Positions 50,254 to 59,116 of a stretch of DNA of 64,000 nt are shown one piece after another (position 1 is the first letter of the stretch; every line of letters starts with the position of its first letter). The position numbers were made by a program, and so were the translations under genes. The notes below the pieces were generated by a model. The model was given only the letters and a program-made list of their open reading frames with translations. It made no database searches and was not told the DNA's origin. The DNA is from Streptomyces nojiriensis. Its GTDB lineage: Bacteria > Actinomycetota > Actinomycetes > Streptomycetales > Streptomycetaceae. The stretch spans positions 6,323,501-6,387,500 of the forward strand of contig NZ_CP071139.1 of assembly GCF_017639205.1 (NCBI RefSeq), given 5' to 3'.

Positions 50254-51597
50254 ATGGCATCAGCCATCACGACCCTCGCGGCAGACGCCCCGACGCTGTC
50301 TGCCGCGAACACCGGGTTCATGCTCATCTGCTCCGCCCTGGTCATGCTGATGACCCCGGGACTCGCCTTCTTCTACGGAGGCATGGTCCGCGTCAAGAGC
50401 AGCCTCAACATGCTGATGATGAGCTTCATCAGCCTCGGGATCGTCACGATCCTGTGGGTCCTCTACGGCTTCAGCCTCGCCTTCGGCACCGACTCCGGCT
50501 CCCTCATCGGCTGGAACTCCGACTACGTCGGCCTCAGCGGCATCGGGATCACCGAGCTGTGGGACGGCTACACCATCCCGGTCTACGTCTTCGCCGTCTT
50601 CCAGCTGATGTTCGCCGTGATCACCCCCGCCCTGATCAGCGGTGCGCTGGCCGACCGCGTGAAGTTCGGCGCCTGGGTCCTGTTCACCGGCCTGTGGGTC
50701 ACCGTCGTCTACTTCCCCGTCGCCCACTGGGTCTGGGGCGCCGGCGGCTGGCTCTTCGAGCTCGGCGTCATCGACTTCGCGGGCGGTACCGCCGTCCACA
50801 TCAACGCCGGCGCCGCCGCCCTCGGCGTGATCCTGGTCATCGGCAAGCGCGTCGGCTTCAAGAAGGACCCGATGCGCCCGCACAGCCTCCCCCTCGTGAT
50901 GCTCGGCGCCGGCCTCCTGTGGTTCGGCTGGTTCGGCTTCAACGCGGGCTCCTGGCTCGGCAACGACGACGGCGTCGGCGCGGTCATGTTCGTCAACACC
51001 CAGGTCGCCACCGCCGCCGCCATGCTCGCCTGGCTCGGCTACGAGAAGCTGCGCCACGGCTCCTTCACCACCCTGGGCGCCGCCTCCGGCGCGGTCGCCG
51101 GCCTCGTCGCCATCACCCCCTCCGGCGGTGCGGTCAGCCCGCTCGGCGCGATCGCCATCGGCGTCATCGCCGGTCTGCTCTGCGCCATGGCCGTCGGCCT
51201 GAAGTACAAGTTCGGCTACGACGACTCCCTCGACGTGATCGGCGTCCACCTCGTCGGCGGTGTGGTCGGCTCCCTGCTGGTGGGCCTCTTCGCCACCGGC
51301 GGGGTCCAGTCCGACGTGGCCGGCCTCTTCTACGGCGGCGGTCTGGAACAGCTCGGCAAGCAGGCCATCGGAGTCTTCGCCGTCCTCGCCTACTCTCTGG
51401 TGGCATCGGCGCTCCTCGCCCTCCTCCTCGACAAGACGATCGGGATGCGGGTGTCCGAGGACGACGAGGTCGCCGGCATCGACCAGGTCGAGCACGCCGA
51501 GACGGCCTACGACTTCAGCGGAGCCGGCGGCGGAGCCGCCTCGCGGACCACCGCCGCACCCGCCCCCTCCGCCGCGAGCAAGAAGGTTGACGCATGA
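50254..51597 (+). CDS. amtB: Ammonium transporter
   Basis: A 447-residue Amt/Rh channel with about 11 membrane helices. It opens with an extracellular N-terminus and GFMLICSALVMLMTPGLAFF near residues 17-36, including the MTPGLAFFYGGMVR signature. Mid-protein it has VYFPVAHWVWGAGGW near 151-165 and DFAGGTAVHINAG. The C-terminal tail is Ala-rich and soluble, suited to PII binding. ATG 50254 follows GAGGAG. It overlaps glnK by four bases. Confidence 0.97.
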   Translation: MASAITTLAADAPTLSAANTGFMLICSALVMLMTPGLAFFYGGMVRVKSSLNMLMMSFISLGIVTILWVLYGFSLAFGTDSGSLIGWNSDYVGLSGIGITELWDGYTIPVYVFAVFQLMFAVITPALISGALADRVKFGAWVLFTGLWVTVVYFPVAHWVWGAGGWLFELGVIDFAGGTAVHINAGAAALGVILVIGKRVGFKKDPMRPHSLPLVMLGAGLLWFGWFGFNAGSWLGNDDGVGAVMFVNTQVATAAAMLAWLGYEKLRHGSFTTLGAASGAVAGLVAITPSGGAVSPLGAIAIGVIAGLLCAMAVGLKYKFGYDDSLDVIGVHLVGGVVGSLLVGLFATGGVQSDVAGLFYGGGLEQLGKQAIGVFAVLAYSLVASALLALLLDKTIGMRVSEDDEVAGIDQVEHAETAYDFSGAGGGAASRTTAAPAPSAASKKVDA

Positions 51598-51932
51598 AGC
51601 TGATCACCGCGATCGTCAAGCCGCACAAGCTGGACGAGATCAAGGAAGCCCTCCAGGCCTTCGGAGTGCAGGGACTGACCGTGACCGAGGCCAGCGGCTA
51701 CGGCCGCCAGCGCGGCCACACCGAGGTCTACCGCGGTGCCGAGTACCAGGTCGACCTCGTCCCCAAGATCCGCATCGAGGTACTGGTCGACGACTCCGAC
51801 GCCGAGGAACTGATCCGGGTGATCGTGAGCGCGGCGGCCACCGGAAAGATCGGTGACGGCAAGGTGTGGAGCGTCCCCGTGGACTCGGTCGTACGGGTCC
51901 GCACCGGCGAGCGCGGCGCTGACGCGCTCTAG
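51594..51932 (+). CDS. glnK: PII signal protein GlnK
   Basis: A 112-residue trimeric nitrogen signal protein. The T-loop contains Tyr51 (RGHTEVYRGAEYQVDLVPK), the residue modified by adenylylation in Streptomyces, and the B-loop is ATGKIGDGKVW near 82-92. It blocks AmtB and senses ATP/ADP and 2-oxoglutarate. ATG 51594 overlaps the amtB stop (ATGA), so stoichiometry is coupled. The next gene codes its modifying enzyme. Confidence 0.97.
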   Translation: MKLITAIVKPHKLDEIKEALQAFGVQGLTVTEASGYGRQRGHTEVYRGAEYQVDLVPKIRIEVLVDDSDAEELIRVIVSAAATGKIGDGKVWSVPVDSVVRVRTGERGADAL

Positions 51933-51949
51933 GTGACGGGAGCTCCCGG

Positions 51950-54376
51950 GTGACGAGCGTCGAAGAGAACACGGACCACACGGCCGACTCGGGACCCAGC
52001 GGATACGCCGCGGCCCGGCTGCGACTCCTCCAGGAGGAGTCGCAGTCCGGGCCTTCGCGCCGTTCCGCCCTGGCCGGGCTGACCGACGACTGGCTGAACG
52101 CCCTGTTCACGACCGCCGTACGGGAGACGGGCGTCCGCGGCGCCACGCTGGTGGCCGTCGGCGGCTACGGGCGCGCCGAACTCTCCCCGCGCAGCGACCT
52201 CGACCTGCTGCTGCTGCACGACGGCAAGTCCGAGCCGCGGGCGCTGGGCGCGCTGGCCGACCGCCTCTGGTACCCGGTGTGGGACCTCGGCCTCGCCCTC
52301 GACCACTCGGTACGGACCCCCGGCGAGGCCCGCCGCACCGCCGCCGAGGACCTCAAGGTGCACCTCGGCCTGCTGGACGCCCGCACCGTCGCCGGTGACG
52401 CCGGACTCCTCGCCGGCCTGCGGACCTCCGTACTGGCCGACTGGCGCAACCAGGCCGGCAAGAGGCTCCCGGAACTGCACTCCCTGTGCCGCGAGCGGGC
52501 CGAGCGGGCCGGGGAACTGCGCTTCCTGCTCGAACCCGACCTCAAGGAGGCCCGCGGGGGCCTGCGCGACGCCACCGCGCTGCGGGCGGTCGCCGCGTCC
52601 TGGCTGGCCGACGCCCCGCGCGAGGGCCTCGCCGAGGCCCGGCGGCGGCTCCTGGACGCCCGGGACGCCCTGCACCTGGTCACCGGCCGGGCCACCGACC
52701 GGCTCTCCCTCCAGGAACAGGACCAGGTCGCGGCCCAGCTCGGACTCCTCGACGCGGACGCACTGCTGCGCGAGGTGTACGAGGCCGCGCGCGTCGTCGC
52801 CTACGCCGCAGACGTGACCTGGCGGGAGGTCGGGCGCGTCCTGCGGGCGCGCGCGGCCCGGCCCAGGCTGCGCGGACTGCTCGGCGCCCGCGGGGACCGG
52901 GCGGCCGCGCGGGCACCCCTGGCCGAAGGCGTGGTGGAGTCCGACGGCGAGGCCGTCCTGGCCCTGGCCGCGCGCCCCGACCGCGATCCCGTACTCGCCC
53001 TGCGGTTCGCCGCGGCCGCCGCGCAGGCGGGCCTGCCCGTCTCCCTGCACGCCGTACGCAGGCTCGCGGCGCAGGGGAAGCCGCTCCCGGTGCCCTGGCC
53101 GGCCGAGGCCCGCGAGCAGCTGCTGACCCTGCTGGGAGCGGGGGAGCCGACGGTGGCCGTGTGGGAGGCCCTGGAGGCCGAGGGCCTGATCACCCGGCTG
53201 CTCCCGGACTGGGAGCGGGTGCGCTGCCGCCCCCAGCGCAATCCCGTCCACACCTGGACGGTGGACCGGCACCTGATCGAGACGGCGGTGCGGGCCTCCG
53301 CCCTCACCCGCCGGGTCGGCCGCCCCGACCTGCTGCTGATGGCCGCGCTCCTGCACGACATCGGCAAGGGCTGGCCGGGAGACCACTCGGTGGCCGGCGA
53401 GACCATCGCCCGCGACGTCGCCGCCCGCGTCGGCTTCGACCCGCACGACGTCGCCGTGCTCGGGTCGCTCGTACGGCACCACCTGCTGCTGATCGACACC
53501 GCCACCCGGCGTGACCTGGACGACCCGGCCACGGTCCGCGCGGTCGCCGAAGCCGTGGGCTCGGTGGGCACGCTGGAGATACTGCACGCCCTGACCGAGG
53601 CGGACGCCCTGGCCACGGGGCCGGCGGCGTGGAGCGCGTGGCGGGGATCGCTCGTGGCGGACCTGGTCGCGCGGGTCGCCGCCGTACTGCGCGGCACGGC
53701 CCCGGCGGCCGGGGAACCGGAGATCCCGACCACCGAACAGGAACGCCTGGCGGTCGAGGCCCTGCGCACCGGGGAGCCGGTCCTCGCGCTCCAGGCCCGC
53801 CAGGAGGACGACGCGGTCGGCGTGGACCTCGTCGTCGCCGTCCCCGACCAGCCGGGGGTCCTCCCGGCCGTGGCCGGGGTCCTGGCCCTGCACCGGCTCA
53901 CCGTACGGGCGGCCGACCTGCGCTCCATGGAGCTCCCGGACCGGCTGGGCGAGGTCCTGGTGCTGCGCTGGCGGGTCGCGGCGGAGTACGGCGCCCTGCC
54001 GCAGGCCGCCCGGCTCCGTACCGACCTGGTCCGCGCCCTGGACGGCTCGCTGGACGTCCCGGCGAAGCTCGCCGACCGCGAGGCGGCCTATCCGCGCCGG
54101 CGCGGGGTGGTCCCGCCGCCGCCCCGGGTCACGGTGGTCCCGGACGTGTCCTCCCTGGCGACGGTCCTGGAGGTACGGGCGCCGGACGCGGTGGGCCTGC
54201 TGCACCGGATCGGCCGGGCACTGGAGTCCTGCGGCGTCCGCGTCCGCAGCGCGCACGTCTCCACCCTGGGCGCGAACGCGGTGGACACGCTGTACGTCAC
54301 CACCCCCGAGGGCAAGCCCCTGGACCCGGCGAACGCGACAGCCCTCGCCGGGCAGGTGGCGTCGGCCCTGTCGTAG
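51950..54376 (+). CDS. glnD: PII nucleotidyltransferase GlnD
   Basis: An 808-residue enzyme that modifies and demodifies PII; in Streptomyces it acts as an adenylyltransferase. Domains in order are a nucleotidyltransferase with GGYGRAELSPRSDLDLLLL near residues 66-84, a helical region, an HD hydrolase with LLHDIGKGWPGDHS near 466-479, then two ACT domains (from about 620 and 725) for glutamine sensing. GTG 51950 is 18 bases after glnK. The amtB-glnK-glnD operon is under the GlnR box upstream. Confidence 0.97.
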   Translation: MTSVEENTDHTADSGPSGYAAARLRLLQEESQSGPSRRSALAGLTDDWLNALFTTAVRETGVRGATLVAVGGYGRAELSPRSDLDLLLLHDGKSEPRALGALADRLWYPVWDLGLALDHSVRTPGEARRTAAEDLKVHLGLLDARTVAGDAGLLAGLRTSVLADWRNQAGKRLPELHSLCRERAERAGELRFLLEPDLKEARGGLRDATALRAVAASWLADAPREGLAEARRRLLDARDALHLVTGRATDRLSLQEQDQVAAQLGLLDADALLREVYEAARVVAYAADVTWREVGRVLRARAARPRLRGLLGARGDRAAARAPLAEGVVESDGEAVLALAARPDRDPVLALRFAAAAAQAGLPVSLHAVRRLAAQGKPLPVPWPAEAREQLLTLLGAGEPTVAVWEALEAEGLITRLLPDWERVRCRPQRNPVHTWTVDRHLIETAVRASALTRRVGRPDLLLMAALLHDIGKGWPGDHSVAGETIARDVAARVGFDPHDVAVLGSLVRHHLLLIDTATRRDLDDPATVRAVAEAVGSVGTLEILHALTEADALATGPAAWSAWRGSLVADLVARVAAVLRGTAPAAGEPEIPTTEQERLAVEALRTGEPVLALQARQEDDAVGVDLVVAVPDQPGVLPAVAGVLALHRLTVRAADLRSMELPDRLGEVLVLRWRVAAEYGALPQAARLRTDLVRALDGSLDVPAKLADREAAYPRRRGVVPPPPRVTVVPDVSSLATVLEVRAPDAVGLLHRIGRALESCGVRVRSAHVSTLGANAVDTLYVTTPEGKPLDPANATALAGQVASALS

Positions 54377-54426
54377 CGCGGGGGGCCGCTGCGCGGAGCG
54401 GTCTCCCACCCGCCCTTCCACCGTTC

Positions 54427-54538
54427 CCCGGGGCTCCGCCCCGGACCCCGGCCCTCAAACGCCGGGCAGGCTGGATTTGCGCAGCAAATTCCAGCCCCGC
54501 CGGCGTTTGAGGCGCGGGGACTGGGGCGGAGCCCCGGG
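54427..54538. repeat. Nested three-layer inverted repeat
   Basis: Three concentric stems. The outer is CCCGGGGCTCCGCCCC (54427-54442) with its complement at 54523-54538. The middle is CCTCAAACGCCGG (54453-54465 with 54500-54512). The inner is CTGGATTTGC...GCAAATTCCAG (54471-54494). The spelling resembles a dispersed intergenic repeat I associate with Streptomyces. It can serve as a terminator between glnD and ffh and fills most of this 252-base gap. Confidence 0.8.
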
Positions 54539-54628
54539 AGAAAGCCGACCGCAGGGCCGGATGGGCGGCCGGGCCGGATACCCTGGGGGACGACCACAAC
54601 GCCCCCGACCCGAGGAATCGCGACCACC

Positions 54629-56200
54629 GTGTTCGATACGCTCTCCGACCGCTTGGCGAATACCTTCAAGGGCCTGCGCGGCAAAGGCCGGCTGTCCGAG
54701 GCTGACATCGACGCAGCGGCCCGGGAAATCCGTATCGCGCTCCTCGAGGCCGACGTCGCCCTGCCCGTCGTCCGTTCCTTCATCGCGAACGTCAAGGAAC
54801 GCGCGCGCGGTGAAGAGGTCAGCAAGGCCCTGAATCCGGGCCAGCAGGTCCTGAAGATCGTCAACGACGAGCTCGTCACCATCCTCGGCGGCGAGACCCG
54901 GCGGCTGCGCTTCGCCAAGACCGCCCCCACCGTGATCATGCTGGCCGGTCTCCAGGGTGCCGGTAAGACCACCCTCGCCGGAAAGCTCGGCCTCTGGCTG
55001 AAGGGACAGGGCCACGCCCCGCTGCTGGTCGCGTGCGACCTCCAGCGCCCCAACGCCGTCAACCAGCTGAGCGTCGTCGCCGAGCGCGCCGGCGTGGCCG
55101 TGTACGCGCCCCAGCCCGGCAACGGCGTCGGCGACCCGGTCCAGGTGGCGAAGGACTCCGTCGAGTACGCGCGGACCAAGCAGTACGACATCGTCATCGT
55201 CGACACCGCCGGCCGCCTCGGCATCGACGCCGAGCTGATGCAGCAGGCCGCGGACATCCGCGACGCCGTCAGCCCCGACGAGATCCTCTTCGTCGTCGAC
55301 GCCATGATCGGTCAGGACGCGGTCAACACCGCCGAGGCCTTCCGCGACGGTGTCGGCTTCGACGGCGTCGTGCTCTCCAAGCTCGACGGTGACGCCCGAG
55401 GCGGTGCTGCGCTCTCCATCGCGCACGTCACCGGCAAGCAGATCATGTTCGCCTCGAACGGCGAGAAGCTCGACGAGTTCGACGCGTTCCACCCCGACCG
55501 CATGGCGGGCCGGATCCTCGACATGGGTGACATGCTCACCCTCATCGAGCAGGCCGAGAAGACCTTCTCGCAGGCCGAGGCCGAGAAGATGGCGGCCAAG
55601 CTCGCCAAGGGCCCCAAGGAGTTCACGCTCGACGACTTCCTGGCCCAGATGGAGCAGGTCCGCAAGATGGGCTCCATCTCCAAGCTGCTCGGCATGCTGC
55701 CCGGCATGGGTCAGATCAAGGACCAGATCAACAACATCGACGAGCGTGACGTCGACCGCACCGCCGCGATCATCAAGTCGATGACCCCGGCCGAGCGCCA
55801 CGACCCGACGATCATCAACGGCTCGCGCCGTGCCCGTATCGCCAAGGGCTCCGGCACCGAGGTCAGCGCCGTCAAGTCGCTGGTCGAGCGGTTCTTCGAC
55901 GCCCGCAAGATGATGTCCCGCATGGCCCAGGGCGGCGGCATGCCGGGCATGCCCGGCATGCCCGGGATGGGCGGCGGCCCCGGCCGGCAGAAGAAGCAGG
56001 TCAAGCAGGCCAAGGGCAAGCGCAAGAGCGGCAACCCGATGAAGCGCAAGGAAGAGGAGGCCGCAGCCGCGGCCCGCCGGGAGCAGGGCCCGCAGGCGAT
56101 CGAGCCCGCAGCCGCCGGCAACCCCTTCGGCCTTCCCGCGGGCGGCCAGAACGGCGGGGACTTCGACCTTCCGGACGAGTTCAAGAAGTTCATGAAGTAA
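54629..56200 (+). CDS. ffh: Signal recognition particle protein Ffh
   Basis: A 523-residue SRP54 GTPase. The N domain has the ALLEADVALPVVRSF segment. The G domain shows GLQGAGKTTLAGKLG near residues 109-123, DTAGRLGIDAELM near 192-204 and SKLDGDARGGAAL near 250-262. The Met-rich M domain runs from about 325 on and includes the very regular GMPGMPGMPGMGGG run near 435-448. It binds SRP RNA and signal sequences and docks with FtsY. GTG 54629 begins it; a GAGGA lies about 15 bases upstream. Confidence 0.97.
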   Translation: MFDTLSDRLANTFKGLRGKGRLSEADIDAAAREIRIALLEADVALPVVRSFIANVKERARGEEVSKALNPGQQVLKIVNDELVTILGGETRRLRFAKTAPTVIMLAGLQGAGKTTLAGKLGLWLKGQGHAPLLVACDLQRPNAVNQLSVVAERAGVAVYAPQPGNGVGDPVQVAKDSVEYARTKQYDIVIVDTAGRLGIDAELMQQAADIRDAVSPDEILFVVDAMIGQDAVNTAEAFRDGVGFDGVVLSKLDGDARGGAALSIAHVTGKQIMFASNGEKLDEFDAFHPDRMAGRILDMGDMLTLIEQAEKTFSQAEAEKMAAKLAKGPKEFTLDDFLAQMEQVRKMGSISKLLGMLPGMGQIKDQINNIDERDVDRTAAIIKSMTPAERHDPTIINGSRRARIAKGSGTEVSAVKSLVERFFDARKMMSRMAQGGGMPGMPGMPGMGGGPGRQKKQVKQAKGKRKSGNPMKRKEEEAAAAARREQGPQAIEPAAAGNPFGLPAGGQNGGDFDLPDEFKKFMK

Positions 56201-56221
56201 CACCCGCGCAGGTGGGTGAGG

Positions 56222-56255
56222 AGGGCCCCGGCCGTGTCCGCACGGTCGGGGCCCT
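56222..56255 (+). terminator. Terminator after ffh
   Basis: A 15-bp stem (AGGGCCCCGGCCGTG) with one G-T pair and a TCCG loop, about 20 bases past the ffh stop, then GCTGTTCT. Confidence 0.85.
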
Positions 56256-56329
56256 GCTGTTCTCCGCTGGGGCGATGGTCTGATTTATCCCTTATGGTCG
56301 GCCGGGAGGATGGCAGAAGGAGGCGCCCC

Positions 56330-58270
56330 GTGCCCAGCCCCACCCCCGTACCTCCCCGCGACAGGGCCGACACCCCCTGGCGCTCGGAAGGCGCCCCGCC
56401 CAGTCCTCCGCCGAAGAAGAAGGGGCTGCCCGGCGGCTGGCGGGGGCTGATCCTCGCGGCCCTGATCGTCTACCTGGTGGCCAACCTCGTGCTGTCCTTC
56501 TTCAACGAGGGGGACGAGCCGACGATCTCGTACACCGAGTTCAGCAAGCAGGTCGCCGCGGGCAACGTCTCGAAGATCTACTCCAAGGGCGACGCCATCC
56601 AGGGCGAGCTCAAGGCGAAGCAGCCGCTTCCCGACGGAGACAAGGGCGACTACACCAAATTCGTCACCCAGCGTCCGGCCTTCGCCGACGACGCGCTGTG
56701 GGCCGAGCTCACCAAGCAGAACGTGACCGTCACGGCCTCCCCGGTCGTCGTGCAGCGCAGCTTCTTCGCCAACCTGCTGATCTCCCTCGCCCCGATGCTG
56801 CTGCTGGTCCTCCTGTGGGTGGTCATCGCCCGCCGGATGGGATCCGGGATGGGCGGCATGGGCGCGCTGGGCCGCAAGGCCCCGCCCAAACCGGTCGAGC
56901 TGGAGACGGGTGCCCGCCGCACGACCTTCGAGGACGTGGCGGGCATCGACGAGGTCGAGGGGGAGCTCAACGACGTCGTCGACTTCCTCAAGAACCCGCA
57001 GGCGTACCGGAAGATGGGCGCCCGAATGCCCGGCGGGGTCCTGCTCTCCGGCCCGCCCGGCACCGGCAAGACCCTGCTGGCGCGCGCGGTCGCGGGTGAG
57101 GCCGGGGTGCCCTTCTTCTCCGCATCCGCCTCCGAGTTCATCGAGATGATCGTCGGGGTCGGTGCCTCCCGGGTGCGCGAACTGTTCACCGAGGCGCGCA
57201 AGGTGGCCCCCGCCATCATCTTCATCGACGAGATCGACACCATCGGACGGGCCCGCGGCGGCGGCAGTGCCATGGGCGGCCACGACGAACGCGAGCAGAC
57301 CCTCAACCAGATCCTCACCGAGATGGACGGCTTCTCCGGATCCGAGGGCGTGATCGTCCTGGCGGCCACCAACCGCGCGGACGTGCTGGACCCGGCACTC
57401 ACCCGCCCCGGCCGCTTCGACCGCATGGTGGTCGTCTCCCCGCCCGACCGGTCCGGCCGCGAGGCGATCCTGCGCATCCACACCCGGGACATCCCGCTCG
57501 CCGAGGGCGTCGACCTGGCCCACGTGGCCCGTACCACCCCCGGGATGACCGGAGCGGACCTGGCCAACCTGGCCAACGAGGCCGCACTGCTGGCCGTCAA
57601 ACGCCAACAGACGCAGGTGACCCGGGCGGACCTGTCGGACGCCCTGGAGAAGGTCCAGCTCGGCGCCGAGAGGTCGCTGATCATGCCGGAGGAGGAGCGC
57701 CGCCGCACCGCCTACCACGAGAGTGGCCACGCGCTGCTGGGCATGCTCCAGCCGGGCGCCGACCCGGTCCGCAAGATCACGATCGTGCCCCGCGGACGCG
57801 CGCTGGGCGTCACCCTCTCGACCCCGGACGCCGACCGGTACGCCTACACCGAGCCGTACCTGCGCGGCCGCATCATCGGCGCGCTCGGCGGCATGGCGGC
57901 CGAGCACGTCGTCTACGACGTCATCACCACCGGCGCCGAGAACGACCTGGAGCAGGTGACCAACATCGTCCGCGGCATGGTCGGCCGCTGGGGCATGAGC
58001 GAGCGGATCGGCCGGCTCACCGCGATCCCCTCCGACGGGCAGAGCCCCTACGGACTCTCCGCCGCCCCCGCCACCCTCGACGCGGTCGACCACGAGATGC
58101 GGCGCATCGTGGACGAGTGCTACCTGGAGGCCTGCCGCCTGCTGGGCGATCACCGGCCGCAGCTGGACGCCCTGGCGGAGGCCCTCCTCGCGGCCGAGAC
58201 CCTGGACGAACCGGCCGCCTACGCCGCCGCGGGCATCGCGCGGCTGACGAAGGGGCACGGCACCGACTGA
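56330..58270 (+). CDS. ftsH: FtsH-family ATP-dependent membrane zinc protease
   Basis: A 646-residue AAA+ protease. It has membrane segments near residues 42-58 (LILAALIVYLVANLVLSF) and 145-165 (LISLAPMLLLVLLWVVIA) enclosing an extracytoplasmic domain. Walker A is GPPGTGKT near 242-249, Walker B IIFIDEID near 297-304, and the second region of homology is NRADVLDPALTRPGRFDR. The zinc site is HESGH near 464-468. It degrades misassembled membrane proteins. GTG 56330 has AAGGAGG six bases upstream. It is probably not the only FtsH in the genome; the orthologue beside ffh is a familiar Streptomyces paralogue. Confidence 0.94.
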   Translation: MPSPTPVPPRDRADTPWRSEGAPPSPPPKKKGLPGGWRGLILAALIVYLVANLVLSFFNEGDEPTISYTEFSKQVAAGNVSKIYSKGDAIQGELKAKQPLPDGDKGDYTKFVTQRPAFADDALWAELTKQNVTVTASPVVVQRSFFANLLISLAPMLLLVLLWVVIARRMGSGMGGMGALGRKAPPKPVELETGARRTTFEDVAGIDEVEGELNDVVDFLKNPQAYRKMGARMPGGVLLSGPPGTGKTLLARAVAGEAGVPFFSASASEFIEMIVGVGASRVRELFTEARKVAPAIIFIDEIDTIGRARGGGSAMGGHDEREQTLNQILTEMDGFSGSEGVIVLAATNRADVLDPALTRPGRFDRMVVVSPPDRSGREAILRIHTRDIPLAEGVDLAHVARTTPGMTGADLANLANEAALLAVKRQQTQVTRADLSDALEKVQLGAERSLIMPEEERRRTAYHESGHALLGMLQPGADPVRKITIVPRGRALGVTLSTPDADRYAYTEPYLRGRIIGALGGMAAEHVVYDVITTGAENDLEQVTNIVRGMVGRWGMSERIGRLTAIPSDGQSPYGLSAAPATLDAVDHEMRRIVDECYLEACRLLGDHRPQLDALAEALLAAETLDEPAAYAAAGIARLTKGHGTD

Positions 58271-58280
58271 GGAGCGGCCG

Positions 58281-58985
58281 TCAGTCCACCCGGGCGATCA
58301 CGTACCGGAAGATGTTCGGCAGCCACACGGCGCCGTCGGACCGCTCGAACGGGTGAAGCGCCTCGGCCAGTTCCTTCTCCGCCAGCACGGGATCCGCCGT
58401 GCCGTCCGTGCCGTCGGCGCCGTCGTAGAGTCCGGTCGACAGCAGTCCGCGCACCGCGCTGTCCACGTCCGCGTACCCGAACGGGCAGAACACCCGCCCG
58501 GAGCCGTCCGGCCGCAGCCCGGCCCGCTCCACCAGCGCGTCCAGGTCCCGCGGCGCGGGCCCGCCACCGAGGACCGAGGGCACCGTGCAGCGCTCCGCGG
58601 GCCCCCAGTCGGCCAGTACCACCGCCCCGCCGCGGCGGACCGCCGGCAGGGCCGCCGCCAGGGCCGCGGGGGCCGGGGAGAAGGCGAGCAGGGCGTCGTA
58701 CGGGCGGGGCGGGGCCGGCGGCTGCGGCGGGGCCGCCAGGACCTCCAGCAGCCGCTCGCGGGCCAGCGCCCGCCGGGCCGGATCCGCCTCCACGCCCGTG
58801 GCCACGGCTCCCCGCCCGGCCGCCAGCAGCAGGGGCAGCCCGGCCCCGCAGTCCAGGTCGAGCAGCCGGTCGCCCGGCCCGACCTCCAGCCGGTCGTAGA
58901 CCGCCTCGTACAGCGGTACGAGCATCCGTTCCTGGATCTCCGCCCAGTCCCGGGCGACGAGCGTCGCCGTCGGCGTCGGTGTCAT
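58281..58985 (-). CDS. SAM-dependent methyltransferase, class I
   Basis: A 234-residue predicted methyltransferase. Motif I is LLDLDCGAGLPLLLAAGRG near residues 39-57, the acidic motif II is TGVEADPARRALARE, and post-motif AVVLADWG resembles motif III. The substrate is unknown. It ends PNIFRYVIARVD, a segment seen in a group of actinobacterial small-molecule methyltransferases. ATG 58985 follows AGGAG ten bases upstream. It is convergent with the ftsH gene and diverges from proS. Confidence 0.85.
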   Translation of the reverse strand: MTPTPTATLVARDWAEIQERMLVPLYEAVYDRLEVGPGDRLLDLDCGAGLPLLLAAGRGAVATGVEADPARRALARERLLEVLAAPPQPPAPPRPYDALLAFSPAPAALAAALPAVRRGGAVVLADWGPAERCTVPSVLGGGPAPRDLDALVERAGLRPDGSGRVFCPFGYADVDSAVRGLLSTGLYDGADGTDGTADPVLAEKELAEALHPFERSDGAVWLPNIFRYVIARVD

Positions 58986-59116
58986 CGAAAGAGCGCTCCT
59001 GATTCCGTGTCGCCCCCTTGCCCCCGTTGCCAGAGAACTCCCCATTCGCCCCCGCGTCCAGAGGAGTGCGGCACCCGATTCACGCATCGTGTGCCGGGCG
59101 CCGTACGATTCGCGGC

